DNA of 64,000 bases, taken from positions 1,550,001 through 1,614,000 of the forward strand of contig OZ220479.1 in NCBI GenBank assembly GCA_965115885.1, written 5' to 3'. Shown in pieces: positions 8,869 through 17,461 of this stretch (position 1 is the first letter of the stretch; the number at the start of each line of letters is the position of its first letter). Source of the stretch: BD2-11 sp965115885 (lineage in GTDB: Bacteria; Gemmatimonadota; Gemmatimonadetes; Longimicrobiales; Gaopeijiaceae). The position numbers and the translations under genes were made by a program. Below the pieces are notes generated by a model, which worked only from the letters and a program-made list of their open reading frames with translations, was not told the DNA's origin and did not search any database.

Positions 8869-9836
8869 AGCTCGCCGCTCGTCGTCGCGTTGGCACAGAT
8901 GGACCCGCTCAGATAGCAGGTGTAGCAGGGCTGTTCGGAAAGCGATGCGGGCCGCGCCACCGCTTCGCCGAGGGTGCCGCCCAGACGTGCGTCCGGGTAG
9001 TCGAGCAGGATGGGGCAGGCGTGAACCCCGGTGGCGGTGACCAAGCGTGCGCGCGTGCACAGAAGCCGATCAAGATCGAAGCCGTGCAGCATCTCGTGCG
9101 TGACCTTCATCGAGGAAGCGTACCCGTGCGTGCGTCGCGCTTCCTCGCCGATGAGCAACGGCGGAATGATCTTCAGCCGGACACGGGAGTATCCCACGCC
9201 CGCCAGCAACTCGCGGAACTCTCCCAGGATGCGTCCGGTCCGGTCGTCGGACCAGCTCTGCATCGCCGTGACGATGGGCAGGAACCCCGCGCCCACCAGC
9301 CGCCGCACGCCTTCCACGCAGCGCGCGAAGGTCCCCCGCCCGCGAATGGCGTCGTTCATCTCGGGGGTGACCCCGTCCAGGCTGATCCGGAGTTCCAACG
9401 AATACGGCGACGCGGCCGCCAGCCGGGCCAGCTCGCGCACCGTTCGCTCCGGCATGAGAGTCGCGTTGGTCAGAACCGTGACGGGCCCCAGCGTCAGCGC
9501 GTCCTCGAGAATGGCGCACAGCTCGCGATTCATGAAGGGTTCGCCGCCGGTGAAGTAGTACTCCTTCACACCCAACGACACGGACTCGGCGAGGGCGGCG
9601 GCGACTTGGCTCCGGGTCATGAACCCGAAGGAGTGGTTGTCGGGACTGCAGGAGATGAAGCAGTGCCGACAGCGCAAGTTGCACACCGTGCCGCCGACTT
9701 GGAACCAGAGCTGGTCCAGGGCCCGCAACGGAACCTGCGGAGCCGACTCCGTGCACATCGGCACCGTGCCGTTCCCGTGCACGCGGGGGAGGTGGTTCGA
9801 TGCGGAGGGGCTCTCGAGGATGCTCAGGTCTCTCAT
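8865..9836 (-). CDS. Radical SAM protein with SPASM/twitch-like C-terminus
   Basis: 323 residues from ATG 9836 to TAG at 8865-8867. The radical SAM [4Fe-4S] motif CNLRCRHC is at residues 52-59, followed by TGGEP near 96-100 and LRISLDGVTPEMND, typical of the SAM-binding barrel. The C-terminus has a cysteine cluster (CPILLDYP, then CYTCYLSGSIC) consistent with an auxiliary iron-sulfur site. Such enzymes modify peptides or serve in cofactor pathways; the substrate here cannot be named. No partner gene is adjacent: IS remains lie on both sides, so it is an orphan that may have been carried in. The reading frame is intact. Confidence 0.8.
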   Translation of the reverse strand: MRDLSILESPSASNHLPRVHGNGTVPMCTESAPQVPLRALDQLWFQVGGTVCNLRCRHCFISCSPDNHSFGFMTRSQVAAALAESVSLGVKEYYFTGGEPFMNRELCAILEDALTLGPVTVLTNATLMPERTVRELARLAAASPYSLELRISLDGVTPEMNDAIRGRGTFARCVEGVRRLVGAGFLPIVTAMQSWSDDRTGRILGEFRELLAGVGYSRVRLKIIPPLLIGEEARRTHGYASSMKVTHEMLHGFDLDRLLCTRARLVTATGVHACPILLDYPDARLGGTLGEAVARPASLSEQPCYTCYLSGSICANATTSGEL

Positions 9837-9889
9837 TGGTGCGCACGGTGACGTTCCGAGTTCGTCCGATCACCTTTGAATCTAGCATG

Positions 9890-10170
9890 TCGGACGTGGA
9901 CGCACTCCGCACGCGCACCCGCCATGGCATCCGTTCGCCGGACCATACCGGGCAGCGCGTCCCACGGGGGGACTCCCCACCCTTGTAAAGGGGGCATCAG
10001 TCGTTGTTGGGAGGTTGGAGTGGGCGGGGACACCAGCTTCCGGATGGGACAGCGAGCTCTTGCGGGCCATCCGCCCAATGGCTTCCCGAACCGTGACCGC
10101 CAAGCCGAGCTTGCTCGACCCGAACCGGCGTGTCCACGATTCGACGATCAGGCCGCATCTCGCTACAGTG
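9890..10170 (-). mobile_element. Composite relic: IS110 element A-type tail fragment joined to element B right end
   Basis: 9890-9965 resembles 2925-2990 of the element A tail. 9966-10170 is an inverted copy of the element B right end (7075-7135 and 7245-7372), including the end of the transposase gene. The junction is again a run of Gs (Cs on the element strand) followed by GTGGG, similar to CCCC-GTGCG at 7373. This suggests that an element B copy inserted into an element A tail and later lost most of its length. Confidence 0.65.
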
Positions 10171-10183
10171 TCGTAATCGAAGT

Positions 10184-10630
10184 TTACTTACGCCTATTCC
10201 TCCACGAGAATCGGTGCCATATATACATGATTTTTGACAAACAGGTATGGTAGCTTAAACTTGAAGAACTTGAAATAGGACCAAGCATGCGAGCTCGCTC
10301 GGCTCTCGCGTACTTTGAGTGCCTATGTGGCTCAATCTCCGGCAAAAACACTACTAAACCATTTCTTATAGCATAGTGAATGCCGCATCCGGAATTGGCC
10401 CACACGGAACCTCCAGTAGGGCCACTCAACGAGATGGATTTTCCATCAAAGTGAATATGCCAACGACTGGGGTGAAGAGACAAGACTGTTAGATCCCCGC
10501 AGCCACAAGGACAGCGGAGGTTGACAGTGCGGTGTTTGTGGCTAATCCAAATGTCACCAGTTTTTATTTTGGAAGAATCAGGTAGTATCTCGACAAATAT
10601 AGGCCGGAGTTTGACACAGCGACTTTTCAC
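10184..10630 (-). CDS. DUF6527-like small protein of a ubiquitin-like system
   Basis: 148 residues. The start is GTG 10630, overlapping the TGA of the upstream E1-like gene (GTGA), so translation is coupled. The N-terminal half has a compact metal-site-like pattern: LRCPCGCGDLTVLSL near residue 39, then WHIHFDGKSISLSG, GSVWANSGCGIHYAI and a hydrophobic VVFLP. CPCGCG plus a later C/H pair is what I associate with DUF6527 proteins found beside ThiF/DUF6791 genes. Residues after about 115 look random and may reflect read-through into flanking DNA after truncation. Function in the family is unsettled; a role as a conjugation or target-recognition partner is inference. Confidence 0.65.
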   Translation of the reverse strand: MKSRCVKLRPIFVEILPDSSKIKTGDIWISHKHRTVNLRCPCGCGDLTVLSLHPSRWHIHFDGKSISLSGPTGGSVWANSGCGIHYAIRNGLVVFLPEIEPHRHSKYARAERARMLGPISSSSSLSYHTCLSKIMYIWHRFSWRNRRK

Positions 10631-11847
10631 GAATCACAGATTTCCATTGATTTCGGATCAACTTTCATGAATTTCGGCTTTTCAAGTCGACATTTGTGCA
10701 TGAATGAACCGGGAGTGGAACTGTCCAAATACTGATTTGTACGCCGTCTCCATTCTACTACTGCAAGCGATGCTGCCAACGCGTTCACTTCCGGCAACTG
10801 AACATTGCCATAGCCGAATTTATCACCCTTGACTTTCGCGTTGGGAATGTACTTCCAGAATGAGGAACTTGCGTCATAAGCACTTGTCGTCACAGCGCCT
10901 CTAATCATATCCTCTGATGTTATGCTCACACCGGAATCTATGAATGGAATCTTCGAATCCGATAACGCACGATAGACGATATCTTGACGCGGCGAATCCC
11001 CTTCGGTCAGTTGGTCGATGCAAACGAATGCGAAGTGTATGCGCTTTTCCAACAAGAACGCCTTAAATGCTTCCAAATCACCCACACGAATACAGTGCGG
11101 GTAAACGTCTTCCCGAAAATCAGCATACTTGGAATAGTAATAGCGAACTTTGGGCAGATCTGATTCTGCATCCTCGATTTCCTCTATCTCTTTGGTAGTG
11201 GGAGCACCAGGGGCCCGCATGAGATTGTCAGGTTTCATGTTGTCCAAATCCAAAATGTGAATTTCCTTCACAGGAATTTTGGAAATAAGGTCCAATACGT
11301 ACGCGCCGGTTCCACCCATGCCAATGATCGCAATATTCTGTTCACGGATACGGTCTTGAATCGGACGTATTCTCGCCCGTGCTTCATAAGTTGTTCGTAT
11401 CTTGAACGGGTCTCTTGAAGTGGGTGAGTCAATGTCCGAATTTCTGGCCGCGTAGACTGCACCGACGATATGCTTCGCATACCGATGGACCACCTCCCTG
11501 GCCGACTCGTCCTCTTCTGGACTTTTTTGACTTCCCTTCTTGATAGAAATATTCGACCACGTTTTTCCGTCGCCGCCGATTTGAGCTCCGATCAGGGTTC
11601 TATCCGCATTGTACACGCACCCATCGTGTTCCTTGTCAACGGAAATTCGCACAGCGTGGGCGGCTCCACCAATTTTCTCATTTGGTTTTCCGCTTTCCAC
11701 ATCACGGGATTTCTCGATACAACATTTTCCGATAACGCGGTTTGCAAGTAGGCAGGGAACTTCAACAGCTTGTACAAGGCCGGGATTTTCCTTAATGACA
11801 AAACCTATCTTCTGGGCGAACATCGCGAGGTGATCATCAGGAGACAT
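10627..11847 (-). CDS. E1-like ThiF-family adenylyltransferase with DUF6791-like N-terminus
   Basis: 406 residues from ATG 11847. This start overlaps the end of the ubiquitin-like gene by 11 bases; the frame is open further upstream but only as an out-of-frame read of that gene. Residues 1-165 resemble the DUF6791 region that precedes ThiF domains (weak similarity). Residues 170-330 form the Rossmann E1 core: IAIIGMGGTGAYVLDL with the ATP-binding GMGGTG at 176-181, HILDLDNM with acidic residues at 200-202, and RAPGAP at 211-216. ThiF/E1 proteins adenylate the C-terminus of ubiquitin-like proteins. A catalytic cysteine cannot be assigned with certainty; Cys276 is a candidate. Base composition is clearly less GC-rich than flanking DNA. 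Confidence 0.8.
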   Translation of the reverse strand: MSPDDHLAMFAQKIGFVIKENPGLVQAVEVPCLLANRVIGKCCIEKSRDVESGKPNEKIGGAAHAVRISVDKEHDGCVYNADRTLIGAQIGGDGKTWSNISIKKGSQKSPEEDESAREVVHRYAKHIVGAVYAARNSDIDSPTSRDPFKIRTTYEARARIRPIQDRIREQNIAIIGMGGTGAYVLDLISKIPVKEIHILDLDNMKPDNLMRAPGAPTTKEIEEIEDAESDLPKVRYYYSKYADFREDVYPHCIRVGDLEAFKAFLLEKRIHFAFVCIDQLTEGDSPRQDIVYRALSDSKIPFIDSGVSITSEDMIRGAVTTSAYDASSSFWKYIPNAKVKGDKFGYGNVQLPEVNALAASLAVVEWRRRTNQYLDSSTPGSFMHKCRLEKPKFMKVDPKSMEICDS

Positions 11848-12085
11848 GTTCAGGGTCGACGGAGAAGCTCGTACCGTCCTTGACGGCAATACTGTTTCCT
11901 GGAAGAAGAATCCCGCATCCATCTTTCGAGTCGTTTTCGTAGTCGATACCAGGCGTACCGATAATCTCTTTGTCTTCTTTTTGATGCAACTCATTCCATA
12001 TATCTACAATCTGCTTGTAGGATACGAGGTTGCCTGACACCTTGTACTCCCGACCACTGACAATTATCTCCGTGCCGCCATTCAT
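11837..12085 (-). CDS. Ubiquitin-like (multiubiquitin-domain type) protein
   Basis: 82 residues. ATG 12085 is chosen because GGGAG lies nine bases upstream; an earlier ATG at 12118 has no such site. The fold signature matches single beta-grasp units of multiubiquitin proteins: EIIVSGREYKVSGNLVSYKQIVDIW near the N-terminus, then GCGILLPGNSIAVKDGTSFSV before a C-terminus ending in HVS. Only one unit is present. No terminal Gly-Gly is seen, so whether it is activated and how is open. It is first in a coupled operon with the E1-like and DUF6527-like genes, which supports the assignment. 12086-12351 holds the promoter region and no further gene. Confidence 0.7.
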   Translation of the reverse strand: MNGGTEIIVSGREYKVSGNLVSYKQIVDIWNELHQKEDKEIIGTPGIDYENDSKDGCGILLPGNSIAVKDGTSFSVDPEHVS

Positions 12086-12351
12086 GATTTGTTCTCCCAG
12101 TGTTTTGTGGAAATTCAAAACGCTCCGTTAACGTTAAGCGAAGCAAACGTTGAACGCAAGATCCGCGCACGCATTCGGCACGCCTGCGGCTCCCGCGGTC
12201 CTGTTGCTACTCGACCTGCATCCCTCCGTCAGCTTGGTGGATCAATGGGTGTTCCGATGAACCCTACAGATCATCATCTAGACAAGGGTAAGCAGGTGTA
12301 CCTCAAACGTCAACTCTGGCGTGGTCTGTCCAACCTTTTCCCACAAGCATC

Positions 12352-13053
12352 TCACACCCGCCTCGAAGCCCAGACGACGCGGCCGATGACGCGGATCTCC
12401 TCGACGAGGCGCTCGTAGCTCTCGTACTCCGGGTTGAGCGACTTGATCAGGACGCGGGGCGGATCGGAGTTCGGCACGTGCTCGACGCGCTTCGCGACGC
12501 ACCCCATGCCGTCCCAGATCGCGAACACGCCCGGCGGCGTCGGCGCCGTGCGGCTCACGTCGACCAGCACGCGGTCGCCGGCCGACAGCAGCGGCTCCAT
12601 CGAGTCGCCCTCGACGGCGAGCATCCGCAGATCTTCCGCCCGCGCGCGGAACTCGTGGCGGACGACGGGATCGGCGAACAGCCATCGCGCCACCGCCCTG
12701 GGCTCGTCGTCCCACATGCCGATTCCCGCCGCCGCGCGCACGTCGATCTCGGGAACGGCCGCGTAGCCCCTCGGCACGACGCGCGAGGCGGTCGGCGCCT
12801 TCAAGTGCGCCCCCATTTCCCGCGGGTGCCGGAACAGGTCGGGACTGCACCCGACGTGCTCGGCGAGCGCCTCGCGGTCGTGTTCGGCGAGCACGCGGGG
12901 CGTGCCCCGATGGATGAACTGATGCATGTACGCGCCGTTGCGGCCCATCGCGAGCGACGCCATCCGCAGGCTCGAGCGGCTCTCCGCCAGCAGCGCGACG
13001 ATCCGTCGGCGCACCGGATCCAGTTCCGAGTCGTCTCTTCTCGTGCGTCTCAT
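12352..13053 (-). CDS. LexA/CI-like repressor with S24 peptidase domain
   Basis: 233 residues from ATG 13053. N-terminal residues 10-75 form a helix-turn-helix-like region (SLAMGRNGAYMHQFIHRG). The C-terminal half is an S24/LexA peptidase: VEGDSMEPLLSAGDRVLVD with nucleophile Ser151 and GCVAKRVEH with Lys188. An Ala-Gly pair at about 109-110 (RAAAGIG) is a plausible autocleavage site. Such regulators hold conjugative elements silent until DNA damage. It is divergent from the transfer operon, with 285 bases between, as expected for control of both directions. A close relative is at 50476-51156. Confidence 0.85.
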   Translation of the reverse strand: MRRTRRDDSELDPVRRRIVALLAESRSSLRMASLAMGRNGAYMHQFIHRGTPRVLAEHDREALAEHVGCSPDLFRHPREMGAHLKAPTASRVVPRGYAAVPEIDVRAAAGIGMWDDEPRAVARWLFADPVVRHEFRARAEDLRMLAVEGDSMEPLLSAGDRVLVDVSRTAPTPPGVFAIWDGMGCVAKRVEHVPNSDPPRVLIKSLNPEYESYERLVEEIRVIGRVVWASRRV

Positions 13054-13338
13054 TATGTAGAGGACACTACCTACGCGACCCGGCCCGTGCAAGTCCCGCC
13101 GACCTGCGCGCCCGATTCGACGGCTCCTCCCCCGGACGTTCCGCCCGCAACCTCGAAGGGGCCAGTGTCCACTGGTTTTGCGTCTTCGGACCAAGAGTTT
13201 CCGAGGCTCCGGCACGCGACTGGCGGCGCCGGTCGGCGACCCGAATCGCGCATCTCGTTGCGGTTGAACGACGTGGGAAAGAGCCCATACCCCATACACT
13301 TGCGTTATTTGCCCACATGGTGTTCGGATTCCCGCACG
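13054..13338. promoter_or_regulatory. Divergent control region between repressor and transfer operon
   Basis: This 285-base gap separates oppositely directed genes. Around 13273-13290 the imperfect palindrome TGGG-aaaga-GCCCA sits 49-66 bases before the operon's first ATG, the same place as the clearer palindrome at 51508-51531 in the second copy. CATTATGT just before the repressor start reads ACATAATG on the minus strand and may be part of a -10 box or the leader. Operator function is inferred. Confidence 0.4.
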
Positions 13339-13626
13339 ATGGAGAACCTGACGAACGAGTTCGAGCGGCGCGTGGAGGCGTTCCTGCGGCGGTCGCGGCT
13401 CTCGCCCTCGGAGTTCGGCGAGCGGGCGGTCGGCGACCGGAAGTTCGTGGGCGACGTGCGGCGGGGCCGTTCGCCGCGGTTGGCGACGGCGGACCGGGTG
13501 CTGGCGTTCATGGCGAAGTGGGAGCGCGCGCGCGGACGGGAGTCGTCGTCGGGGGATCGGTCGGTCGCGTCCGGGTCGGAGACGTCCGGGCGGAAACACA
13601 CCATTGACAAGGAGTCGAGGAGATGA
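13339..13626 (+). CDS. Small conserved protein at the head of the transfer operon
   Basis: 95 residues, ATG 13339, end overlapping the VirB2 start (ATGA). The segment NEFERRVEAFLRRSRLSPSEFGE then GDRKFVGDVRRGRSP and LATADRVLAFM looks like a small helix-turn-helix protein of the Cro/YdaS size class. The version at 51577 is well conserved in residues 1-60, after which both diverge. It is the first gene after the divergent operator, so it may be a second regulator of the element; this is inference. Confidence 0.65.
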   Translation: MENLTNEFERRVEAFLRRSRLSPSEFGERAVGDRKFVGDVRRGRSPRLATADRVLAFMAKWERARGRESSSGDRSVASGSETSGRKHTIDKESRR

Positions 13627-13898
13627 GGGGATCGCTGTGGGCCGCGCTGGCCGCGCTGTGGGCGCTGGCGCCGAGCGCGGTGCGGGCGCAGGGCACGAGC
13701 CCGTGGGTGGAGGCGGTGAACGAGTTGCAGGCTCAGTTCACGGGTCCGATCGCTCGGGGGCTGTCGCTGGTCGCCATCGTGGTGGGTGGGCTGATGTTCG
13801 CGTTCGGGGAGGGCGGGAGCAAGCGTACGCTGGCCGGGATCATCTTCGGGATCGGGATGGCGATGGGCGCGGTGAACTTCCTGGCGTGGCTGTTCTGA
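13623..13898 (+). CDS. virB2: VirB2/TrbC-family pilin
   Basis: 91 residues. A signal peptide ending near ALAPSAVRAQG is followed by two hydrophobic segments (GLSLVAIVVGGLMFAFG and IIFGIGMAMGAVNFLAWLF) separated by a short basic loop, the usual VirB2/TrbC pilin plan. It would be processed and form the conjugative pilus. It overlaps the preceding gene at ATGA and the VirB3 start at TGATG. A decayed copy lies at about 51930-52080. Confidence 0.8.
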   Translation: MRGSLWAALAALWALAPSAVRAQGTSPWVEAVNELQAQFTGPIARGLSLVAIVVGGLMFAFGEGGSKRTLAGIIFGIGMAMGAVNFLAWLF

Positions 13899-14200
13899 TG
13901 CGGGGTTCGAGGCGCTGGATGGGCTACGCGGCGCTGAACCGTCCGTTGACGGTGCTGGGCGTCGAGCGGCGTCTGTTTCTCTTGGGCGCGACGCTGGCGG
14001 CGGCGGTGTGGAACGCGACGGCGTCGCTGACGGCGGGCGGCGCGGTGTTCGCGGCCTGCCACGGCGCCGGCTGGCTGGCGGGCCGCCGGGATCCAGCGCT
14101 GCTCGCGACGCTGCGGGCGGCGATGCGCCATCCGTCGAGGTACGACCCGGGCAAGTGGGCGGCCGAGCCGTGGCGTCTCCGCATCCGGGCGAACTCGTGA
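13898..14200 (+). CDS. virB3: VirB3/TrbD-family membrane protein
   Basis: 100 residues from ATG 13898. LNRPLTVLGVERRLFLLGATLAAAVW is typical of VirB3/TrbD: a short N-terminal NRP motif followed by a membrane segment, then a second hydrophobic stretch and a basic C-terminus. It acts in the inner-membrane part of the secretion channel next to VirB4. Its stop overlaps the VirB4 start as GTGA. Confidence 0.8.
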   Translation: MRGSRRWMGYAALNRPLTVLGVERRLFLLGATLAAAVWNATASLTAGGAVFAACHGAGWLAGRRDPALLATLRAAMRHPSRYDPGKWAAEPWRLRIRANS

Positions 14201-16625
14201 GGGTCGCCGGGGAACGTGCGGCCCACGAGGCGGCGGGCTCGCTGGCCGAGGAGCTGCCGTACTGGGGTTGGCTGGCCGACGGTCGGGCCTGCCTGACCCG
14301 TTCGGGCGAACTGATCGCGGCGGGTCGGATCCGGGCGGCGGCGACGGACGGCCGCACACCCGAACAGGTGGATCGCGTGCTGGGCCGCTGGCAACGACTG
14401 CTCTCCGGACTGGGTCCCGAGACGCGCCTCCAGTTCCATCTTCTGCGCCGCCCCGTCCCGGCGACCGAAGCGGAAGAGGGGAGCGGCACCGGGATCGCCG
14501 AGATCTCGGGTCGGAAGCGCCGCGCGTTCCTGGCCGGGCGCGTGCAACGCCTCGACGCCTACGCGATCTGGTCCCAGGACCCCGGTCTTCGCGCGTCCGC
14601 TCGCGGCTCGAAGCCGGGCTTGACGGCGCGGCTCTCGCGGTTGCGGAGGCGGCGCGGCAAGACGGCGGCGACCCATCTCGCGTCGGAGATCGAAGCGGCG
14701 GCCGAGCGGTTCCACGCGACGGTCGAGGCGGGCCGCTCGCTGGTCGCCGAGCACACGCCGGTCGAGATGCTGGGAGCGGTCGAGGCGTCCCGCCTGCTGT
14801 GCGAGCTGATCAACCGTCCCGGCACGGCGTGGGACGGCGCGACGGGCAGCGGCATGAACTGGCGGCTCGCGATCTCGGAGCTCGAGGCGGAGCGTTCGCA
14901 CCTGCGGCTGGACGGCGAGCCGGCGATCCTGTATTCGCTGGTCTCGCCGCCGGGCCGGGCGCGCGCCAACCTGCTCGAGGACCTGTACTGCCTGGACGCG
15001 ACGCTGACGGTGTCGCTCGAGTGGCGGCCGTGGACGGTCGAGGCGGCGCGCCGACGTATTCGAAGCGCGCAACGGCACTACTTCGCGCGTCGCTACTCGA
15101 TGATGGCGCACGCGCAGGAGACGCAGGGCACGGCGGCGGCGATGGTGGATTCGGCGGCGGCGGCCGAGTCGGACCGGCTGGGCGGCGCGCTGGTCGAGCT
15201 CGAGGCCGACGGCGTAGCGTACGGCGAGGCGTCGCTGACGGTCGCGCTGCACGGCGACTTGGCCGAGATCGAGCGCTTGGACGGCGACGTGCGTCGGATC
15301 TTCGCCGCGCACGACGCGAAGGTCGTTCGCGAGCGCTACGGCCAGCTGCCCGCATGGTTCGCCCGCCTTCCGGCCCAGCCGAGACGCCGACAGGTGCGCG
15401 GGGTGTTCGCGTCGGCGGGCCTGACGGCGTGCATGGCGCCGGTGTTCGGTCCGCCGAGTGGAACGGCATGGAGCGGCCATCTCGGCCGCGAGTCGCTCGC
15501 GACGTTCGAGACGCGGTGGCGCACGGCGTACGGCCACGATCTGTTCGCGGGCGACGTCGGCCACACGCTGGTGCTCGGCGCGACGGGCTCGGGCAAGAGC
15601 TTCGCGCTGAATTTTCTCTTGGTCGAAGCGCTCAAGTACGACCCCCGGGTGCTGATCCTGGACCTGGGCGGCTCGTACCGCTGGCTGACGCGGTTCGTCG
15701 GGGGCCGGCATCTCGAGCTCGCGCCGGGCGGGGCGGAGGCTTCGCTCCGGTTGCAGCCGTTCGGGCTGCCCGCGACGACGCGCACGTTCCAGTTCCTGAC
15801 GGGCTGGGTTCTGAGACTGCTGCGGCTCGGGGGATACGAGCCCGGCGGAGCGGACACGAGCGAGGTCCGGGCGCGGATCGAGGACTTGTACGCGCTCGAC
15901 GCCCGGCGGCGCACGTTGAGCGTTCTGGCGGGTTCGCTGCCGGCGGCGACACGGAGGGCGGCGCGTGGGGCGCGTTCTTCGACAACGCGCCGGCGGGCGC
16001 GGCGGACATCGAGTTCCGCGACTGGCAGGTGATCGACTTGGCGGGCGCGGCGGAGCACGCCGACCTGTGCGAGGCGGCGCTGTCGTACCTGCTCGAGCGG
16101 ACGCGACTCGAGGTCGAGGATCCGGCCGAGACGACGCGGCTGAAGCTGACGGTCGTGGACGAGGCGTGGCGGTACCTGGCGGACCCTGCGGCGCTGGCCT
16201 ACCTGGCGGAGGCGGCGAAGACGTGGCGGAAGCGGAACGCCGCGCTGGTGCTGGCGACGCAATCGGCGGGGGACGTGACGGCGACGGCGGGCGCGGCGGC
16301 GCTGCTCGAGTCGATCCCGACGAAGCTGTTCCTCGCGAACCCCGAGCTGCCGGACGAGGCGGGGGCGCTGTTCCGGCTGAACGAGTCGGAGGTCGCCGGG
16401 ATCCGGGCGTTGGCGCCGAAGCGCGAGCTGTACCTGCGGAGGCCGGACGAGGCGGCGGCGCTGCGTCTCGAGGTCGATCCGGAGAGCTACTGGCTGTACA
16501 CGTCGTCGCCGCTGGACGCCGAGAAGCGTGCTCGAGCGGCGGCGAAGCACGGTCTCGCGGGCGCGCTCGAAGTCCTGGGGCGCTCGCGAGCCATTCCCAC
16601 GAAGAAGGGGGACACGACGACATGA
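14197..16625 (+). pseudogene. virB4: VirB4/TrbE ATPase, frameshifted
   Basis: The gene starts at GTG 14197. The first frame runs to about 15950 and includes EELPYWGWLADGRACLT and the Walker A LGATGSGKSFALNF (around 15575-15600). The rest, from GAWGAFFDNAP through the Walker B LTVVDEAWRYLAD to the TGA at 16623-16625, is in another frame. Compared with the copy at 52900-52960, 22 bases are missing just after 15950. VirB4 powers pilus assembly and transport and is essential in known T4SS, so this lesion should disable transfer unless it is an assembly error. Confidence 0.85.
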
Positions 16626-17461
16626 GAACTCGAACGACGACCGTCACGATCCTGCCGGGGCTGCTGCTGGTCCCGCTGGCGCTCGCGGCTCCCGTCGCCG
16701 CCCAGCGACCGGATGAAGACGCCGCCCTGCTCCGGGTGCCGACGGCCGAAGGCGGCGGGGAGCGGATTCCGCGGCTCCGCGCGCGCGTGCGCCACACGAC
16801 GGTGATCGTGCTGCCGACCGGGGAGCGGATCCTCGACTTCGTGACCGGCGACTCGGAGTACTGGCGTCTGACGGGCGCGGCCAACGTCGCGTACCTGAAG
16901 CCCCTGGCCGAGGACGTGGCGACGAACGTGGCGCTCGTCTGCGAGTCGGGCCGCATCTACGCGTTCCTGGTCTCGGAACGCGGCGACGAGCCGCCCCACT
17001 TGGTCGTCCGCGTCGAGGCGGGCGCGGAAGCGGCGGCGGCGACGGGCGGGGGCGCGCCCGCGTTCGTCGCACGAAGCGAGGTGGCGGCCTACCGCGAGAT
17101 GGCCGAGACGGCGACCGGGGCCGCGCGCCGCGCACGCGCGGAGGCGGAAGCCGAGATCGAGGCGTTCCGCGCGGCGTATCCCGGTCGGTTGGCGTTCGAG
17201 TACCGGCTCGACGGCGACGCGTCGAAGCGGCCGTTCCTGGTCGAGGCGATGTGGCACGACGGGCGGTTCACCTACATCCGGTCGCGCGCGCAGGAGTCGC
17301 CGGCGCTGTACGAGCTGAAGGACGGCGAGCCGAGCCTGGTCGCGTTCGACCTCGACGAGGACGGGCTCTACACGGTGCGCCACGTCTTGGGCGACGGGTG
17401 GCTGCGGATCGGCGACGAGCGGGCGCGCTGGCGGTTCGAGCCCCGGGAGGGGTCGAGATGA
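16622..17461 (+). CDS. virB9: VirB9/TrbG-family outer-membrane complex protein
   Basis: 279 residues, ATG 16622 overlapping the VirB4 stop (ATGA). A signal peptide (LLVPLALAAPVAAQ) precedes a beta-rich protein with TTVIVLPTGERILDFVTGDSEYW, AYLKPLAEDVATNVALVCESGR and the C-terminal VRHVLGDGWLRIGDERARWRF. These are typical of the N- and C-terminal VirB9/TrbG domains. It forms the core outer-membrane ring with VirB10. Length is usual. Next gene overlaps by ATGA. Confidence 0.85.
   Translation: MRTRTTTVTILPGLLLVPLALAAPVAAQRPDEDAALLRVPTAEGGGERIPRLRARVRHTTVIVLPTGERILDFVTGDSEYWRLTGAANVAYLKPLAEDVATNVALVCESGRIYAFLVSERGDEPPHLVVRVEAGAEAAAATGGGAPAFVARSEVAAYREMAETATGAARRARAEAEAEIEAFRAAYPGRLAFEYRLDGDASKRPFLVEAMWHDGRFTYIRSRAQESPALYELKDGEPSLVAFDLDEDGLYTVRHVLGDGWLRIGDERARWRFEPREGSR

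Noticed and set aside
11848..11994. N-terminal extension of the ThiF frame
   Set aside because: It is an out-of-frame reading of the ubiquitin-like gene; the ATG at 11847 fits coupling.
13924..16956. Open frame of about 1000 codons on the minus strand opposite virB3-virB9
   Set aside because: It is antisense to recognised T4SS genes, Arg/Pro/Ala-rich and without domains; long antisense frames are expected in GC-rich coding DNA.
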